Assembly (NCBI GenBank): GCA_965213885.1
Contig: OZ243919.1
Location: forward strand, 496,001-560,000
Length of the DNA stretch: 64,000 bases
Reading direction: 5' to 3'
Source: VYFG01 sp965213885
Lineage (GTDB): Bacteria; Pseudomonadota; Gammaproteobacteria; Arenicellales; Poriferihabitantaceae
In this document: piece after piece, positions 18,241-27,006 of the stretch
How the letters are laid out: the number at the start of each line of letters is the position of its first letter
Position numbering within the stretch: position 1 is the stretch's first letter
Translations under genes and position numbers: made by a program
Notes under the pieces: model-generated
What the model was told of the DNA's origin: nothing
The model's database searches: none
The model's input: the letters and a program-made list of their open reading frames with translations, nothing else

Positions 18241-20013
18241 TCAGACGTAGTCCTTGTACTTGGCCAGGTGACGTACCGGCTTGGACAGCGCGTCCCGGCG
18301 GAAGGGATCGCCCAGTTCGCGGGTGCACATGACCTCGATGACGGTGGTCCTGCCATCGTTCATCTGAGCGTCAATGGCTTCCTTGAGCGCAGTTCCGACC
18401 TGGTCGATCTGGTCGATGCGAACGCCTTGTGCGCCCATGGCCTGCGCAATCATCGAGAAATTCTCGGAGCCTTCCTGGTTCAGTTCTCCCGCGACGAAGC
18501 GACGGCCGTAGAAATCCACCTGGTTCTTCTTTTCCGCGCCCCACTGGCGGTTGTGAAACACCACGGCGGTCACCGGGATGCCGTGGCGCACGGCGGTCAT
18601 GGTTTCCACCATGCTCATGGCCCAGGCACCGTCTCCGGCATAGGCCACCGCCGGCCGATCCGGCGCGGCGCACTTGGCCCCAATCATGGTCGGCAGGGAA
18701 TAGCCACAGTTGCCGAAACTCATCGGAGCGAGGAAACTGCGACCGCGCTCGAAACGCAGGTAGCTGTTGGCCACGGCGCTGATATTGCCGATGTCGGTGG
18801 ATACCATCACGTCCTCGGGCATGGCCTTTTCCAGTTCCCGCAGGACCCGCCTGGGACTGAGCCAGTTGCCCGGCTCTTGTTCATGTTCCTGGATCATTTC
18901 GAGGCTGTAGTCGTCCTGTTCGTGGAGCCATTCGTTCAACTCCTGCTCCCACGCGGCCTTTTCGTCGGCGGTGGTCCGGGTCCGTTCGTCACGGTTGGCG
19001 TCGCAGGCCAGTTCACGGTCCCGGATCCGGGCAAGCAGGGCACGGGCCGACGCCCCGGCATCGCCGCAGATTCCAACGGAAATATTCTTCACCAGACCGA
19101 GCATCCTGTGGTCGGCGTCGATCTGGATGATCCGGGCATCTTTCGGCCAGTAGTCGATGCCGTACTGGGGCAGCGTGCCAAAGGGACCGAGCCGCGTGCC
19201 GAGGGCAATGACCACATCGGCCCTGTTGATCAGGTTCATGGCCGCCTTGGAGCCATGATAACCCAGGGGGCCTGCCCACTGGGGATGACTGGCGGGGAAG
19301 GTGTCGTTGTGCAGGTAGCTGTTCGCCACCGGGCAGGCCAGGCGTTCGGCAAGGGCGACACAGTCCCCGATGGCATCTCCCATCACCACGCCGCCACCGG
19401 CCAGGAGGACGGGAAACCTGGCCTTGGCAATCAGTTCGGCGGCCTCGTCCAGGGACCGCTTGCCGCCGGGGCCCCGGTCGACCCGCATCGGCTGCGGGAT
19501 TTCGACATCAATGTCGCCATAGAAATAGTCCCGCGGAATATTGAGTTGGGTCGGGCCCATTTCGGACATGGCGCGGTCAAAACAGCGCGCGGTGAATTCC
19601 GCCATCCGTTTCGGGTTGTTCACATGCCCCTGGTACTTGGTGAACTCCTGGAACATGGGCAGCTGGTTGGCTTCCTGGAAGCCGCCGAGGCCCTGCCCCA
19701 TGGTACCCGTTTCCGGGGTGACGATGACCACGGGGGAATGCGCCCAGTAGGCGGCGGCAATGGCGGTGACGCAATTACTGATACCGGGTCCGTTCTGGCC
19801 GATGCAGACCCCGTGGCGACCGCTCACTCTGGAATAGCCGTCCGCCATGTGCGCCGCGCCCTGTTCGTGGACCACCGGTATCAGGCGGATGCCGGCCGGG
19901 GCGAAGATGTCCATGGCGTCCATGAAGGCGGATCCCATGATGCCAAATATTTCGGTGACCCCGTTGGTCGCCAGGGTTTCGACGAATGCCTCGCTGGATG
20001 TCATTCTTGCCAT
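18241..20013 (-). CDS. xsc: Sulfoacetaldehyde acetyltransferase
   Basis: A thiamine-diphosphate enzyme of 590 residues, the usual length for Xsc. It converts sulfoacetaldehyde and phosphate into acetyl phosphate and sulfite. The N-terminal PYR domain has the catalytic glutamate in PVVHEQGAAHMADGYSR; the family-characteristic IGQNGPGISNCVTAIAAAYW follows; the C-terminal PP domain has the ThDP/Mg motif AGDGAWAMSMVET running to FHNRQWGAEKKNQ. Similarity to acetolactate synthase is general, but these stretches are Xsc-like. With ald, pta and SulP alongside it defines taurine/sulfonate dissimilation. Genes making sulfoacetaldehyde (tpa, tauXY) and a taurine importer are not in the window. Confidence 0.93.
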   Translation of the reverse strand: MARMTSSEAFVETLATNGVTEIFGIMGSAFMDAMDIFAPAGIRLIPVVHEQGAAHMADGYSRVSGRHGVCIGQNGPGISNCVTAIAAAYWAHSPVVIVTPETGTMGQGLGGFQEANQLPMFQEFTKYQGHVNNPKRMAEFTARCFDRAMSEMGPTQLNIPRDYFYGDIDVEIPQPMRVDRGPGGKRSLDEAAELIAKARFPVLLAGGGVVMGDAIGDCVALAERLACPVANSYLHNDTFPASHPQWAGPLGYHGSKAAMNLINRADVVIALGTRLGPFGTLPQYGIDYWPKDARIIQIDADHRMLGLVKNISVGICGDAGASARALLARIRDRELACDANRDERTRTTADEKAAWEQELNEWLHEQDDYSLEMIQEHEQEPGNWLSPRRVLRELEKAMPEDVMVSTDIGNISAVANSYLRFERGRSFLAPMSFGNCGYSLPTMIGAKCAAPDRPAVAYAGDGAWAMSMVETMTAVRHGIPVTAVVFHNRQWGAEKKNQVDFYGRRFVAGELNQEGSENFSMIAQAMGAQGVRIDQIDQVGTALKEAIDAQMNDGRTTVIEVMCTRELGDPFRRDALSKPVRHLAKYKDYV

Positions 20014-20146
20014 GTTGCTACCTCGAGTCTGGATATTGCTGAATGTGGGAAATGAATCTTGAATGCAGGATCAACCCGGATCCTTGCAGTAATACGGACG
20101 TGGTGATGATGAAGACCGGATCAGCATGTCGGGTGACGGATTGTCA

Positions 20147-21265
20147 TCAGGCTGCCAGAGCCTCCTCGGCCGGCACGAAATCATAGCCCAGTTCCTCGGC
20201 GACCGGTTTGTTGGTCACCTTGCCGGCATGGACGTTGAGGCCGTTTCGAAGATGCGGGTCCGACATCAGCGCTTTCTTGGGACCCAGGTCCGCCAGCTTC
20301 AGGGCGAACGGCAGGGTGACGTTGTTGAGCGCGAAAGTGGATGTCCGTGGCACACCGCCTGGCATATTGGCCACGCAGTAGTGTACAACATCGTTGACGG
20401 TGTAGGTGGGCTCGGCATGGGTGGTCGGGTGCGAGGTTTCGCAGCAACCGCCCTGGTCGATGGCGACATCCACGATGACGGCGCCGGGCTTCATGCTGGC
20501 GACCATTTCCTTCGTGACCAGCTTGGGAGCCCCGGCGCCGGGCACCAGCACACCGCCGATGACAAGGTCAGCTCCGAGTACATGCTGCTCCAGCGTGCCC
20601 GCGGTGGAGAACACCGTGTTGGTGGAGCGGCCGAACATCTGCCAGTGGCGGTCGAGTGCGTCGGAATTGTTGTCAAGCACCCATACGTCCGCACCCATGC
20701 CAACGGCGATGTGGGTGGCATGGATGCCCACCACGCCGGCGCCCAGGATCACTACCTTCGCGGGATCCACCCCCGGCACACCGCCGAGCAGTATACCGAG
20801 GCCCCCGTGGGGATGCTCCAGGCAATATGCCCCGGCCTGGATGGCCATGCGCCCAGCGACCTTGGACATCGGTGCCAGCAGTGGAAGTCCGCCATGGGGG
20901 GAGGTGACGGTCTCGTAGGCGATGCAGGTCGCGCCGCTCCCGACGAGGTCCCGGGTCTGGTCCGGGTCCGGCGCCAGGTGCAGGTAGGTGTAGAGAATCT
21001 GCCCTTCGCGCAGCATGGCACGCTCCGCGGCCTGGGGTTCCTTGACCTTGACGACCATCTCCGCCCGTTCGAACACCTCGGCGGCAGTACTCACGATCTC
21101 CGCGCCGGCGCTACGGTATTCGTCATCGAACCGGCTGATGCCGGCGCCTGCGCCGGTCTCCACCAGCACCCGGTGGCCGTGCTTGACCATCTCCCGCACG
21201 CTGGTTGGCCTCATCCCGACGCGGTATTCATGGTTTTTGATTTCTTTGGGTACGCCTACAATCAT
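20147..21265 (-). CDS. ald: Alanine dehydrogenase
   Basis: An NAD-dependent alanine dehydrogenase of 372 residues from the ATG at 21263-21265, preceded by a GAGG site six bases upstream; an in-frame TTG four codons earlier is less likely. The start MIVGVPKEIKNHEYRVG, the substrate lysine and histidine in VKVKEPQ and YLHLAPD, and the dinucleotide fold VILGAGVVGIHATHIAVGMG are all present. In taurine degraders with taurine:pyruvate aminotransferase, Ald regenerates pyruvate from alanine and releases ammonium, which explains its place beside xsc. The ribosome site overlaps the stop of a small upstream ORF, so translation may be coupled. Confidence 0.93.
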   Translation of the reverse strand: MIVGVPKEIKNHEYRVGMRPTSVREMVKHGHRVLVETGAGAGISRFDDEYRSAGAEIVSTAAEVFERAEMVVKVKEPQAAERAMLREGQILYTYLHLAPDPDQTRDLVGSGATCIAYETVTSPHGGLPLLAPMSKVAGRMAIQAGAYCLEHPHGGLGILLGGVPGVDPAKVVILGAGVVGIHATHIAVGMGADVWVLDNNSDALDRHWQMFGRSTNTVFSTAGTLEQHVLGADLVIGGVLVPGAGAPKLVTKEMVASMKPGAVIVDVAIDQGGCCETSHPTTHAEPTYTVNDVVHYCVANMPGGVPRTSTFALNNVTLPFALKLADLGPKKALMSDPHLRNGLNVHAGKVTNKPVAEELGYDFVPAEEALAA

Positions 21266-21273
21266 TTCGGACC

Positions 21274-21435
21274 TCAATGTGACTGGGCAAACAAGACGAT
21301 TTCCGGCCGGGCCTTGTGGGCGCTTGCCGGCAGAAGGAAGAAGGTATTGGGTTCCGGGTCCGCGGTGTAGTACCAGAAGGCGCTGCCGCGATAGGCCAGT
21401 TCGGCCCGGCTCGCGAACTGTGACGGAAACGGCAT
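21274..21435 (-). CDS. Small 53-residue ORF upstream of ald, unknown
   Basis: I do not recognise this ORF. It starts at the ATG at 21433-21435, and its third codon positions are GC-biased like the neighbouring genes, with mostly common codons. The product is rich in aromatic and proline residues (SAFWYYTADPEPNTFFLLP) and has no signal peptide or helix of membrane length. Its TGA lies inside the ald ribosome-binding region, nine bases before the ald ATG, which suggests co-translation. It could be the remnant of a longer gene. Confidence 0.4.
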   Translation of the reverse strand: MPFPSQFASRAELAYRGSAFWYYTADPEPNTFFLLPASAHKARPEIVLFAQSH

Positions 21436-21478
21436 TGGCGCATGCCGGCCGGGATACTCCGGACGGACCGTTCCGCCG

Positions 21479-22954
21479 CTAGCGTGTCTTGATCCGGCCG
21501 ATGGCCTCGTCCCAACCGGCAACCAGGGACTCTCGCCTTCCCGTATCCATTTCCGGGCTGAACCGGTGCGCCTCGCGCCAATGGGATGCAATCTCGTCGG
21601 TGGACTGGAAAACGCCACATTCAAGACCGGCCAGGTAGGCCGCGCCAAGGGCCGTGGTTTCGATGACCACCGGCTTTTCCACAACGGTGTTGAGGATGTC
21701 CGCGAGGAACTGCAGCATCCAGTGGTTGGCAACCATGCCGCCATCCACCCGCAGTCTTTCCAGGGGGCGGCCACTGTCCGCGGCCATCGCCTCCACCAGT
21801 TCCCGTGACTGGTAGCACACTGCCTCCAGGGCGGTGCGGACGAATTGCGCGATGCCGGTATCGCGGGTGATGCCCAGTACCGCGCCGCGGGCATGGGGGT
21901 CCCAGTGGGGGGCGCCGAGACCGGTAAAGGCCGGCACCATGTACAGGCCTTCGTTGCCGGCAGTTGCGCCTACCAGGGCGTCGATCTCGTCCACGTGGCC
22001 GATCAGTTTCAGTCCATCCCGCACCCACTGGATCGCGGTGCCGGCATTGAAGATCGACCCCTCCAGGGCGTAGGTCACTTCCCCGTCGAGCCGGTAGCCC
22101 ACGGTGGTGAGCAGGCGATTCCCGGAGGTCACCGGGACGGTGCCGGTGTTCATGACCATGAAGCAGCCCGTGCCATAGGTGCTTTTCACCATGCCCGGGT
22201 GAAAGCAGGCCTGTCCGAACAGGGCACCCTGCTGGTCCCCCACCACGCCCCCAATGGGCAGGGCCGCACCCAGAACGGCGGGGTCGGTGATGCCGTAGTC
22301 ATCGGCGCTGTCGCGTACGTCGGGCAGCAGGACCCGCGGGATGCCAAAAACGGTGAGCAGGTGGTCGTCCCAGGACTGGTCGTGAATGTTGAACAGCATG
22401 GTGCGGCTGGCATTGGTGGCATCCGTGGCGTGGACCCTGCCGCCGGTGAGCTTCCACACGACAAAGGAGTCCACGGTACCGAACGCAAGTTCGCCCCGTT
22501 CCGCCCTGGTCCTGGCCCCGGGGACGTGGTCCAGGATCCAGGCGATCTTGGTGGCGGAAAAATAGGCGTCAAGGAGCAGGCCGGTCCGTGCGGTGATCTC
22601 CCGGCCATGGCCTTCCTCCCCGATGCGTGCGCACTCGTGCGCCGTCCGCCTGTCCTGCCAGACGATGGCGTTGTAAACGGGCTCCCCGGTGACGCGGTCC
22701 CAAACGAGGGTGGTCTCCCGCTGGTTGGTGATGCCGACGGCTGCCACGCAATCTCCGGCCTGCCCGAGGACGTCCCGGGCGGAATCGAGGGTGGTTTCCC
22801 AGATGGCCGCGGGATCGTGTTCCACCCAGCCGTCGTCGGGATAGATCTGCGGAAACTCGTACTGGGACGAGGCCAGGGCTGCGCCGTCGGGTGTGAAGAC
22901 AATGGCACGGGAACTGGTGGTGCCCTGGTCGATGGCGAGGATGTTCCTGTTCAT
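21479..22954 (-). CDS. glpK: Glycerol kinase
   Basis: A FGGY kinase that phosphorylates glycerol to sn-glycerol 3-phosphate. From the ATG at 22952-22954 it is 491 residues; an ATG four codons upstream is equally possible and neither has a clear ribosome site. Visible features are the ATPase-fold opening ILAIDQGTTSSRAIVF, the phosphate-binding MVKSTYGTGCFMVMNTG, and the FGGY signature region RLRVDGGMVANHWMLQFLADI. It is divergent from the glycerol ABC importer operon and shares its control region, so both are likely under GlpR. About 200 bases separate its stop from the ald start. Confidence 0.95.
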   Translation of the reverse strand: MNRNILAIDQGTTSSRAIVFTPDGAALASSQYEFPQIYPDDGWVEHDPAAIWETTLDSARDVLGQAGDCVAAVGITNQRETTLVWDRVTGEPVYNAIVWQDRRTAHECARIGEEGHGREITARTGLLLDAYFSATKIAWILDHVPGARTRAERGELAFGTVDSFVVWKLTGGRVHATDATNASRTMLFNIHDQSWDDHLLTVFGIPRVLLPDVRDSADDYGITDPAVLGAALPIGGVVGDQQGALFGQACFHPGMVKSTYGTGCFMVMNTGTVPVTSGNRLLTTVGYRLDGEVTYALEGSIFNAGTAIQWVRDGLKLIGHVDEIDALVGATAGNEGLYMVPAFTGLGAPHWDPHARGAVLGITRDTGIAQFVRTALEAVCYQSRELVEAMAADSGRPLERLRVDGGMVANHWMLQFLADILNTVVEKPVVIETTALGAAYLAGLECGVFQSTDEIASHWREAHRFSPEMDTGRRESLVAGWDEAIGRIKTR

Positions 22955-22966
22955 GCTGCGGGTCAT

Positions 22967-23283
22967 GCTGGCGTCTGGTCGGGAATTGTCGAACCTTACC
23001 GGTTCGTTGCGCAACCCAAAAGGGTGGGCGGTCTCCCGGGAGATGGCGGCCGCCTCAATGCCGGTACCGGGCAATCGGCACCTTCTCCGTTTTCATCCAT
23101 ATGGTTTTCGTATTGGTTTCTTTGAAAACAGATCGGGAAAAAATCACTTTCACTCGAAAACAAGATTTGTTTCATTTTTCGTTTCTTCGCATGTTAAGCT
23201 ACCCCCCGTTGAGCGTCAACACAGTGCCGTCCGCCGGTTTTGCGTCGGCCGGTAACACCATTTTCAACTACGAGGAGTCCAAC
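22967..23283. promoter_or_regulatory. glpK-glpV divergent control region with probable GlpR operators
   Basis: A 317-base divergent intergenic region. From 23090 to 23200 it is markedly AT-richer than its surroundings and packed with TTTCG/TTTCA-type half-sites and their complements: TTTTCG at 23105-23110, TTTC...GAAAA around 23117-23129, TTTCACTCGAAAA at 23148-23160 and TTTTTCGTTTC at 23175-23185. DeoR-family GlpR repressors bind TTTTCG-like half-sites, so these are likely operators; the assignment is inference. A GAGGAG ribosome site at 23271-23276 serves glpV. Confidence 0.5.
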
Positions 23284-25011
23284 ATGAAAATGAAAATCGT
23301 GGTCGCCGCTGCCGTGGCGACATGCATGGTCCAGGGTCCCGTCCACGCCGGTTCGGCGGAGGCGGAGATGTGGATCAACGATGAGTTCCAGCCGTCCGTG
23401 CTCTCCAAGGAGGAGCAGATGGCAGAGATGGAATGGTTCATCAAGGCCGCCGAGCCGTTCCAGGGCATGGAGATCAACGTGCTCTCCGAAACCATTCCGA
23501 CTCACGAGTATGAATCCAAGGTGCTGACCAAGGCCTTCGAGGAAATCACCGGCATCAAGGTGAATCACCAGCTGCTGGGCGAAGGCGAGGTCGTTCAGGC
23601 GGTGCAGACCCAGATGCAGACCGGGCGCAATCTCTATGACGCCTACATCAACGATTCCGATCTGATTGGCACCCATTCGCGCCTTCAGCTTGCCGTGAAC
23701 CTATCCGACTGGATCGCGGGAGACGGCGCAGATGTCACCAATCCCGGCCTGGATGTGGATGACTTCATCGGCAAGTCCTTCACCACCGGGCCGGACGGCA
23801 AGCTCTACCAGCTTCCCGACCAGCAGTTCGCCAACCTCTACTGGTTCCGCAAGGACTGGTTCGACCGCGAGGACCTGCAGGCCAGGTTCAAGGAAATGTA
23901 CGGATATGACCTCGGCGTCCCGGTGAACTGGTCCGCCTACGAGGACATCGCCGAATTCTTTACCGATCATGTGAAGGAAATCGACGGTGTCCGGGTATAT
24001 GGCCACATGGATTACGGCAAGCGCGCGCCGGACCTTGGCTGGCGCATGACCGATGCGTGGCTCTCCATGGCGGGTGCCGGCAGCAAGGGCCTGCCGAACG
24101 GCATTCCGGTGGACGAGTGGGGTATCCGCATGGAGGATGGTTCCTGCAACCCTGTCGGCGCCAGTGTTTCCCGGGGTGGCGCGGCCAACGGGCCGGCGGC
24201 AGTATATGCCATTCGCAAGTGGGACGAGTGGCTGCGTAAATACGCTCCTCCAGGTGCGGCGAGCTACGACTTCTACCAGTCCCTGCCGGCACTTTCCCAG
24301 GGCAACGTGGCGCAGCAGATCTTCTGGTACACCGCGTTCACCGCGTCCATGGTGGCGCCCAGGAGCGACGGCAACAATACCGTGGACGATGCCGGCAATC
24401 CGCTCTGGCGGATGGCGCCTTCCCCCCACGGCCCGTACTGGGAGAAAGGCCAGAAGCTGGGCTACCAGGACGCCGGCTCCTGGACCCTGTTCAAGTCCAC
24501 GCCGGTGGACCGCCGCCAAGCAGCCTGGCTGTACGCCCAGTTCGTGGTTTCGAAGACTGTGGACGTGAAGAAGAGCCACGTGGGCCTCACCTTCATCCGC
24601 GACAGTTCCATCAATCATGCATCCTTCTCCGAACGCGCCCCGAAACTCGGCGGCCTGGTCGAGTTCTATCGCTCCCCGGACCGGGTCCGCTGGTCGCCGA
24701 CCGGCGTCAACGTGCCGGACTATCCGAAGCTGGCCCAGATCTGGTGGCAGCAGATCGGGGACGTGAATTCCGGCGCCTTTACACCCCAGGAGGCCATGGA
24801 CCGCCTGGCCGGTGAAATGGACCAGGTCATGGCACGGATGCAGGCGGCGGACGAGGCCGCCAACGTATACGGCGGCTGCGGCCCCAGGCTGAACGAGGAG
24901 CAGGATCCGCAACACTGGCTGGATCAGCCCGGTTCACCCAAACCCAAGGTCAACGAAAAACCCCAGGGCGAAACCATCGCCTACGAGGACCTGATCAAGG
25001 GTTGGCAGTAA
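23284..25011 (+). CDS. glpV: Glycerol ABC transporter, substrate-binding protein
   Basis: A periplasmic family-1 extracellular solute-binding protein of 575 residues. I set the start at the ATG at 23284 because of the GAGGAG site eight bases upstream and the signal peptide that follows (MKMKIVVAAAVATCMVQGPVHAG); the frame upstream is not protein-like. The length, larger than most sugar-binding proteins, matches GlpV of the GlpSTPQUV glycerol importer, as do the downstream genes. It is first in the operon and is followed by a hairpin with a short T-run, a common way to make more binding protein than permease. Confidence 0.88.
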   Translation: MKMKIVVAAAVATCMVQGPVHAGSAEAEMWINDEFQPSVLSKEEQMAEMEWFIKAAEPFQGMEINVLSETIPTHEYESKVLTKAFEEITGIKVNHQLLGEGEVVQAVQTQMQTGRNLYDAYINDSDLIGTHSRLQLAVNLSDWIAGDGADVTNPGLDVDDFIGKSFTTGPDGKLYQLPDQQFANLYWFRKDWFDREDLQARFKEMYGYDLGVPVNWSAYEDIAEFFTDHVKEIDGVRVYGHMDYGKRAPDLGWRMTDAWLSMAGAGSKGLPNGIPVDEWGIRMEDGSCNPVGASVSRGGAANGPAAVYAIRKWDEWLRKYAPPGAASYDFYQSLPALSQGNVAQQIFWYTAFTASMVAPRSDGNNTVDDAGNPLWRMAPSPHGPYWEKGQKLGYQDAGSWTLFKSTPVDRRQAAWLYAQFVVSKTVDVKKSHVGLTFIRDSSINHASFSERAPKLGGLVEFYRSPDRVRWSPTGVNVPDYPKLAQIWWQQIGDVNSGAFTPQEAMDRLAGEMDQVMARMQAADEAANVYGGCGPRLNEEQDPQHWLDQPGSPKPKVNEKPQGETIAYEDLIKGWQ

Positions 25012-25027
25012 TCCGCGGGGATGTGGG

Positions 25028-25057
25028 GCGGGCTGTCTTCGGGCAGCCCGCAATTTT
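25028..25057 (+). terminator. Hairpin between glpV and glpR, likely partial terminator
   Basis: Perfect eight-base arms GCGGGCTG (25028-25035) and CAGCCCGC (25044-25051) enclose an eight-base loop and are followed by AATTTT. It sits 17 bases after the glpV stop. It probably ends most transcripts after glpV and stabilises that message. Confidence 0.65.
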
Positions 25058-25107
25058 CCTCGAAATCGGGGACAACCCTGGGAACGCCACCATGAAACGG
25101 TACCGCA

Positions 25108-25923
25108 ATGACCGACGCGTCGACTGAAGTGCACATCAGCGAAAGGCAGCGGGCGCTGCTGGCCCATATCCGCAGTCACGGCAGCGGTCAGGTGGAATCC
25201 CTGGCGACCCAGTTCGAGGTCACGCCGCAGACCATCCGGCGGGACCTGAACATCCTGTGCAACCGTAAATTGCTGCAAAGGGTGCACGGTGGTGCCGTGG
25301 CCCCCGACGACACGGCTCCGTACGGTCAGGAACCGGCGAATCTGGACTACGCCACGCGCCTTGTCATCAACATGGATGGCAAGGACCGCATCGGGAAGAT
25401 GACGGCGCAGATCATACCGAGAGGCGCCTCCATGTTCATCAACATCGGTACCACCACCGAGCGGGTTGCCTACCATCTTACCAAGCACACTGGCCTTCTG
25501 GTGATCACCAACAATATCAATATTGCCAACACGCTGCGCCGCTCGAAGGCGATCCGGGTGATGACTGCTGGCGGACTGGTCCGCCATGAGGACGGGGGCA
25601 TCGTGGGAGATGCCACCGAGGAATTCGTCGACCGCTTCAAGGTGGACTACGCCGTGATCGGTTGCTCCGCCCTCGACGAGGATGGCACTATCCTGGAATT
25701 CGATGTGCGCGAGGTCCGGGTGGCCCAGTCAATCATTCGCAACGCCCGTTCCGTGATTCTGGTGGCCGACAGCACGAAATTCCAGCGCAAGGCGCCGGTC
25801 CGGCTCGGCAGCCTGGAACAGGTCGATTACTTCGTCAGCGACGAGACGCCGCCACAAGCCGTCCTCGAGTACTGTTCGGCCAACGGTGTGCACGTGGTCG
25901 GTGAAGGCCACGCCGACGGCTGA
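25108..25923 (+). CDS. glpR: DeoR/GlpR family transcriptional repressor
   Basis: A 271-residue DeoR-family regulator. Residues 10-65 form the helix-turn-helix (RQRALLAHIRSHG, then QFEVTPQTIRRDLNIL, with the family signature LQRVHGGAV), and the C-terminal sugar-phosphate-sensing domain has MFINIGTTTERVAYHL and the GC-S-ALDEDG loop. GlpR proteins release DNA on binding sn-glycerol 3-phosphate. Placed between the binding-protein and ATPase genes of the glycerol importer, it almost certainly controls this operon and divergent glpK. Confidence 0.88.
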   Translation: MTDASTEVHISERQRALLAHIRSHGSGQVESLATQFEVTPQTIRRDLNILCNRKLLQRVHGGAVAPDDTAPYGQEPANLDYATRLVINMDGKDRIGKMTAQIIPRGASMFINIGTTTERVAYHLTKHTGLLVITNNINIANTLRRSKAIRVMTAGGLVRHEDGGIVGDATEEFVDRFKVDYAVIGCSALDEDGTILEFDVREVRVAQSIIRNARSVILVADSTKFQRKAPVRLGSLEQVDYFVSDETPPQAVLEYCSANGVHVVGEGHADG

Positions 25924-25936
25924 ACCTGCCCGTCCC

Positions 25937-27004
25937 ATGGCGATCGAACTTCGCGAGGTTACCCGCAAGGTCCGCGGACAGACCCATATCCACCCTACCA
26001 GCCTGCACCTGAGGGAAGGCGGCTTCAATGTGCTGCTGGGGACAACACTGAGCGGCAAGACCACGCTGCTGCGCCTGATGGCCGGGCTGGAGGCGCCTTC
26101 CAGCGGGGAAATCTGGTTTGAAGGGCAGAACGTCACTGGCGTGCCCGTGCAGAAGCGCAACGTGTCCATGGTGTACCAGCAGTTCATCAACTATCCGAAT
26201 TTCACCGTGTTCGACAACATCGCCTCCCCGCTCAAGGTGGCGGGCGTGGACCGCTCCCGCATTCGCCAGCAGGTGGACAAATTTGCCGGCCTGCTGAAGC
26301 TCGGGAGCTATCTCAACCGCTATCCACCGGAACTGTCCGGCGGACAGCAGCAGCGCGTTGCCATTGCCCGCGCCCTGGCAAAGAACACGCGCCTGGTATT
26401 GCTGGACGAGCCCCTGGCCAATCTTGACTACAAGCTTCGGGAGGAACTGCGCGACGAACTCCCGAAACTGTTCGCCGACAGCGGCGCCACCGTGGTCTAC
26501 AGCACCACCGAGCCGATGGAGGCGCTGATGCTCGGGGGCTTCACCGCCACCCTTTTCGAGGGCAGCGTGACCCAGTTCGGACCGACCACGGCAGGATACC
26601 GGATGCCGGAAAACCTCGCCAGCGCCCGGGTTTTCTCCGATCCCCCCATTAACGTTTCGAAGGTCCGGAAACAGGGTGACCGGTTTTACCTGAGCGGGAC
26701 GGTCTCCTGGCCGGTGCCTCCCGCCCTGGGTTCCCTGGTGGACCGGGACTACACCATGGGGATACGCCCCCATCATCTGACCCTGCATGCCATGACGGAC
26801 AATGCGGTGGCCATCGAGGGGCAGGTGAAAGTTGCCGAACTCAGCGGATCGGAAAGTGTGATTCACGTTTCGGTGGAACAGTATGGCTGGGTGTCGGAAT
26901 CCCATGGCATACACCCCTTCGACAGCGGCGACCGGGCGACCCTGTACCTGCATCCGGACAAGGTGCTCTACTTTGACGGGGACGGCAGCCTGTTCCGGTA
27001 CTGA
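25937..27004 (+). CDS. glpS: Glycerol ABC transporter ATPase GlpS
   Basis: A 355-residue importer ATPase with a C-terminal regulatory/OB-type domain. The ATG at 25937 is chosen because the family-like MAIELREVTRKV begins there. The signature LSGGQQQR (residues 133-140) and Walker B LVLLDEP are canonical. Walker A is unusual, GTTLSGKTT (35-43): it keeps GxxxxGKT but lacks the common GPSGCGK form. The H-loop histidine is absent, with YSTTEPMEAL where VTHDQxEA is normal. It should pair with GlpT in a heterodimer, giving one canonical and one degenerate ATP site. Confidence 0.88.
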   Translation: MAIELREVTRKVRGQTHIHPTSLHLREGGFNVLLGTTLSGKTTLLRLMAGLEAPSSGEIWFEGQNVTGVPVQKRNVSMVYQQFINYPNFTVFDNIASPLKVAGVDRSRIRQQVDKFAGLLKLGSYLNRYPPELSGGQQQRVAIARALAKNTRLVLLDEPLANLDYKLREELRDELPKLFADSGATVVYSTTEPMEALMLGGFTATLFEGSVTQFGPTTAGYRMPENLASARVFSDPPINVSKVRKQGDRFYLSGTVSWPVPPALGSLVDRDYTMGIRPHHLTLHAMTDNAVAIEGQVKVAELSGSESVIHVSVEQYGWVSESHGIHPFDSGDRATLYLHPDKVLYFDGDGSLFRY

Positions 27005-27006
27005 GT

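Noticed and set aside
17671..20055. Plus-strand open frame of 794 codons opposite xsc and the SulP gene
   Set aside because: It runs across two real genes and their gap with no protein features; a GC-skew artefact.
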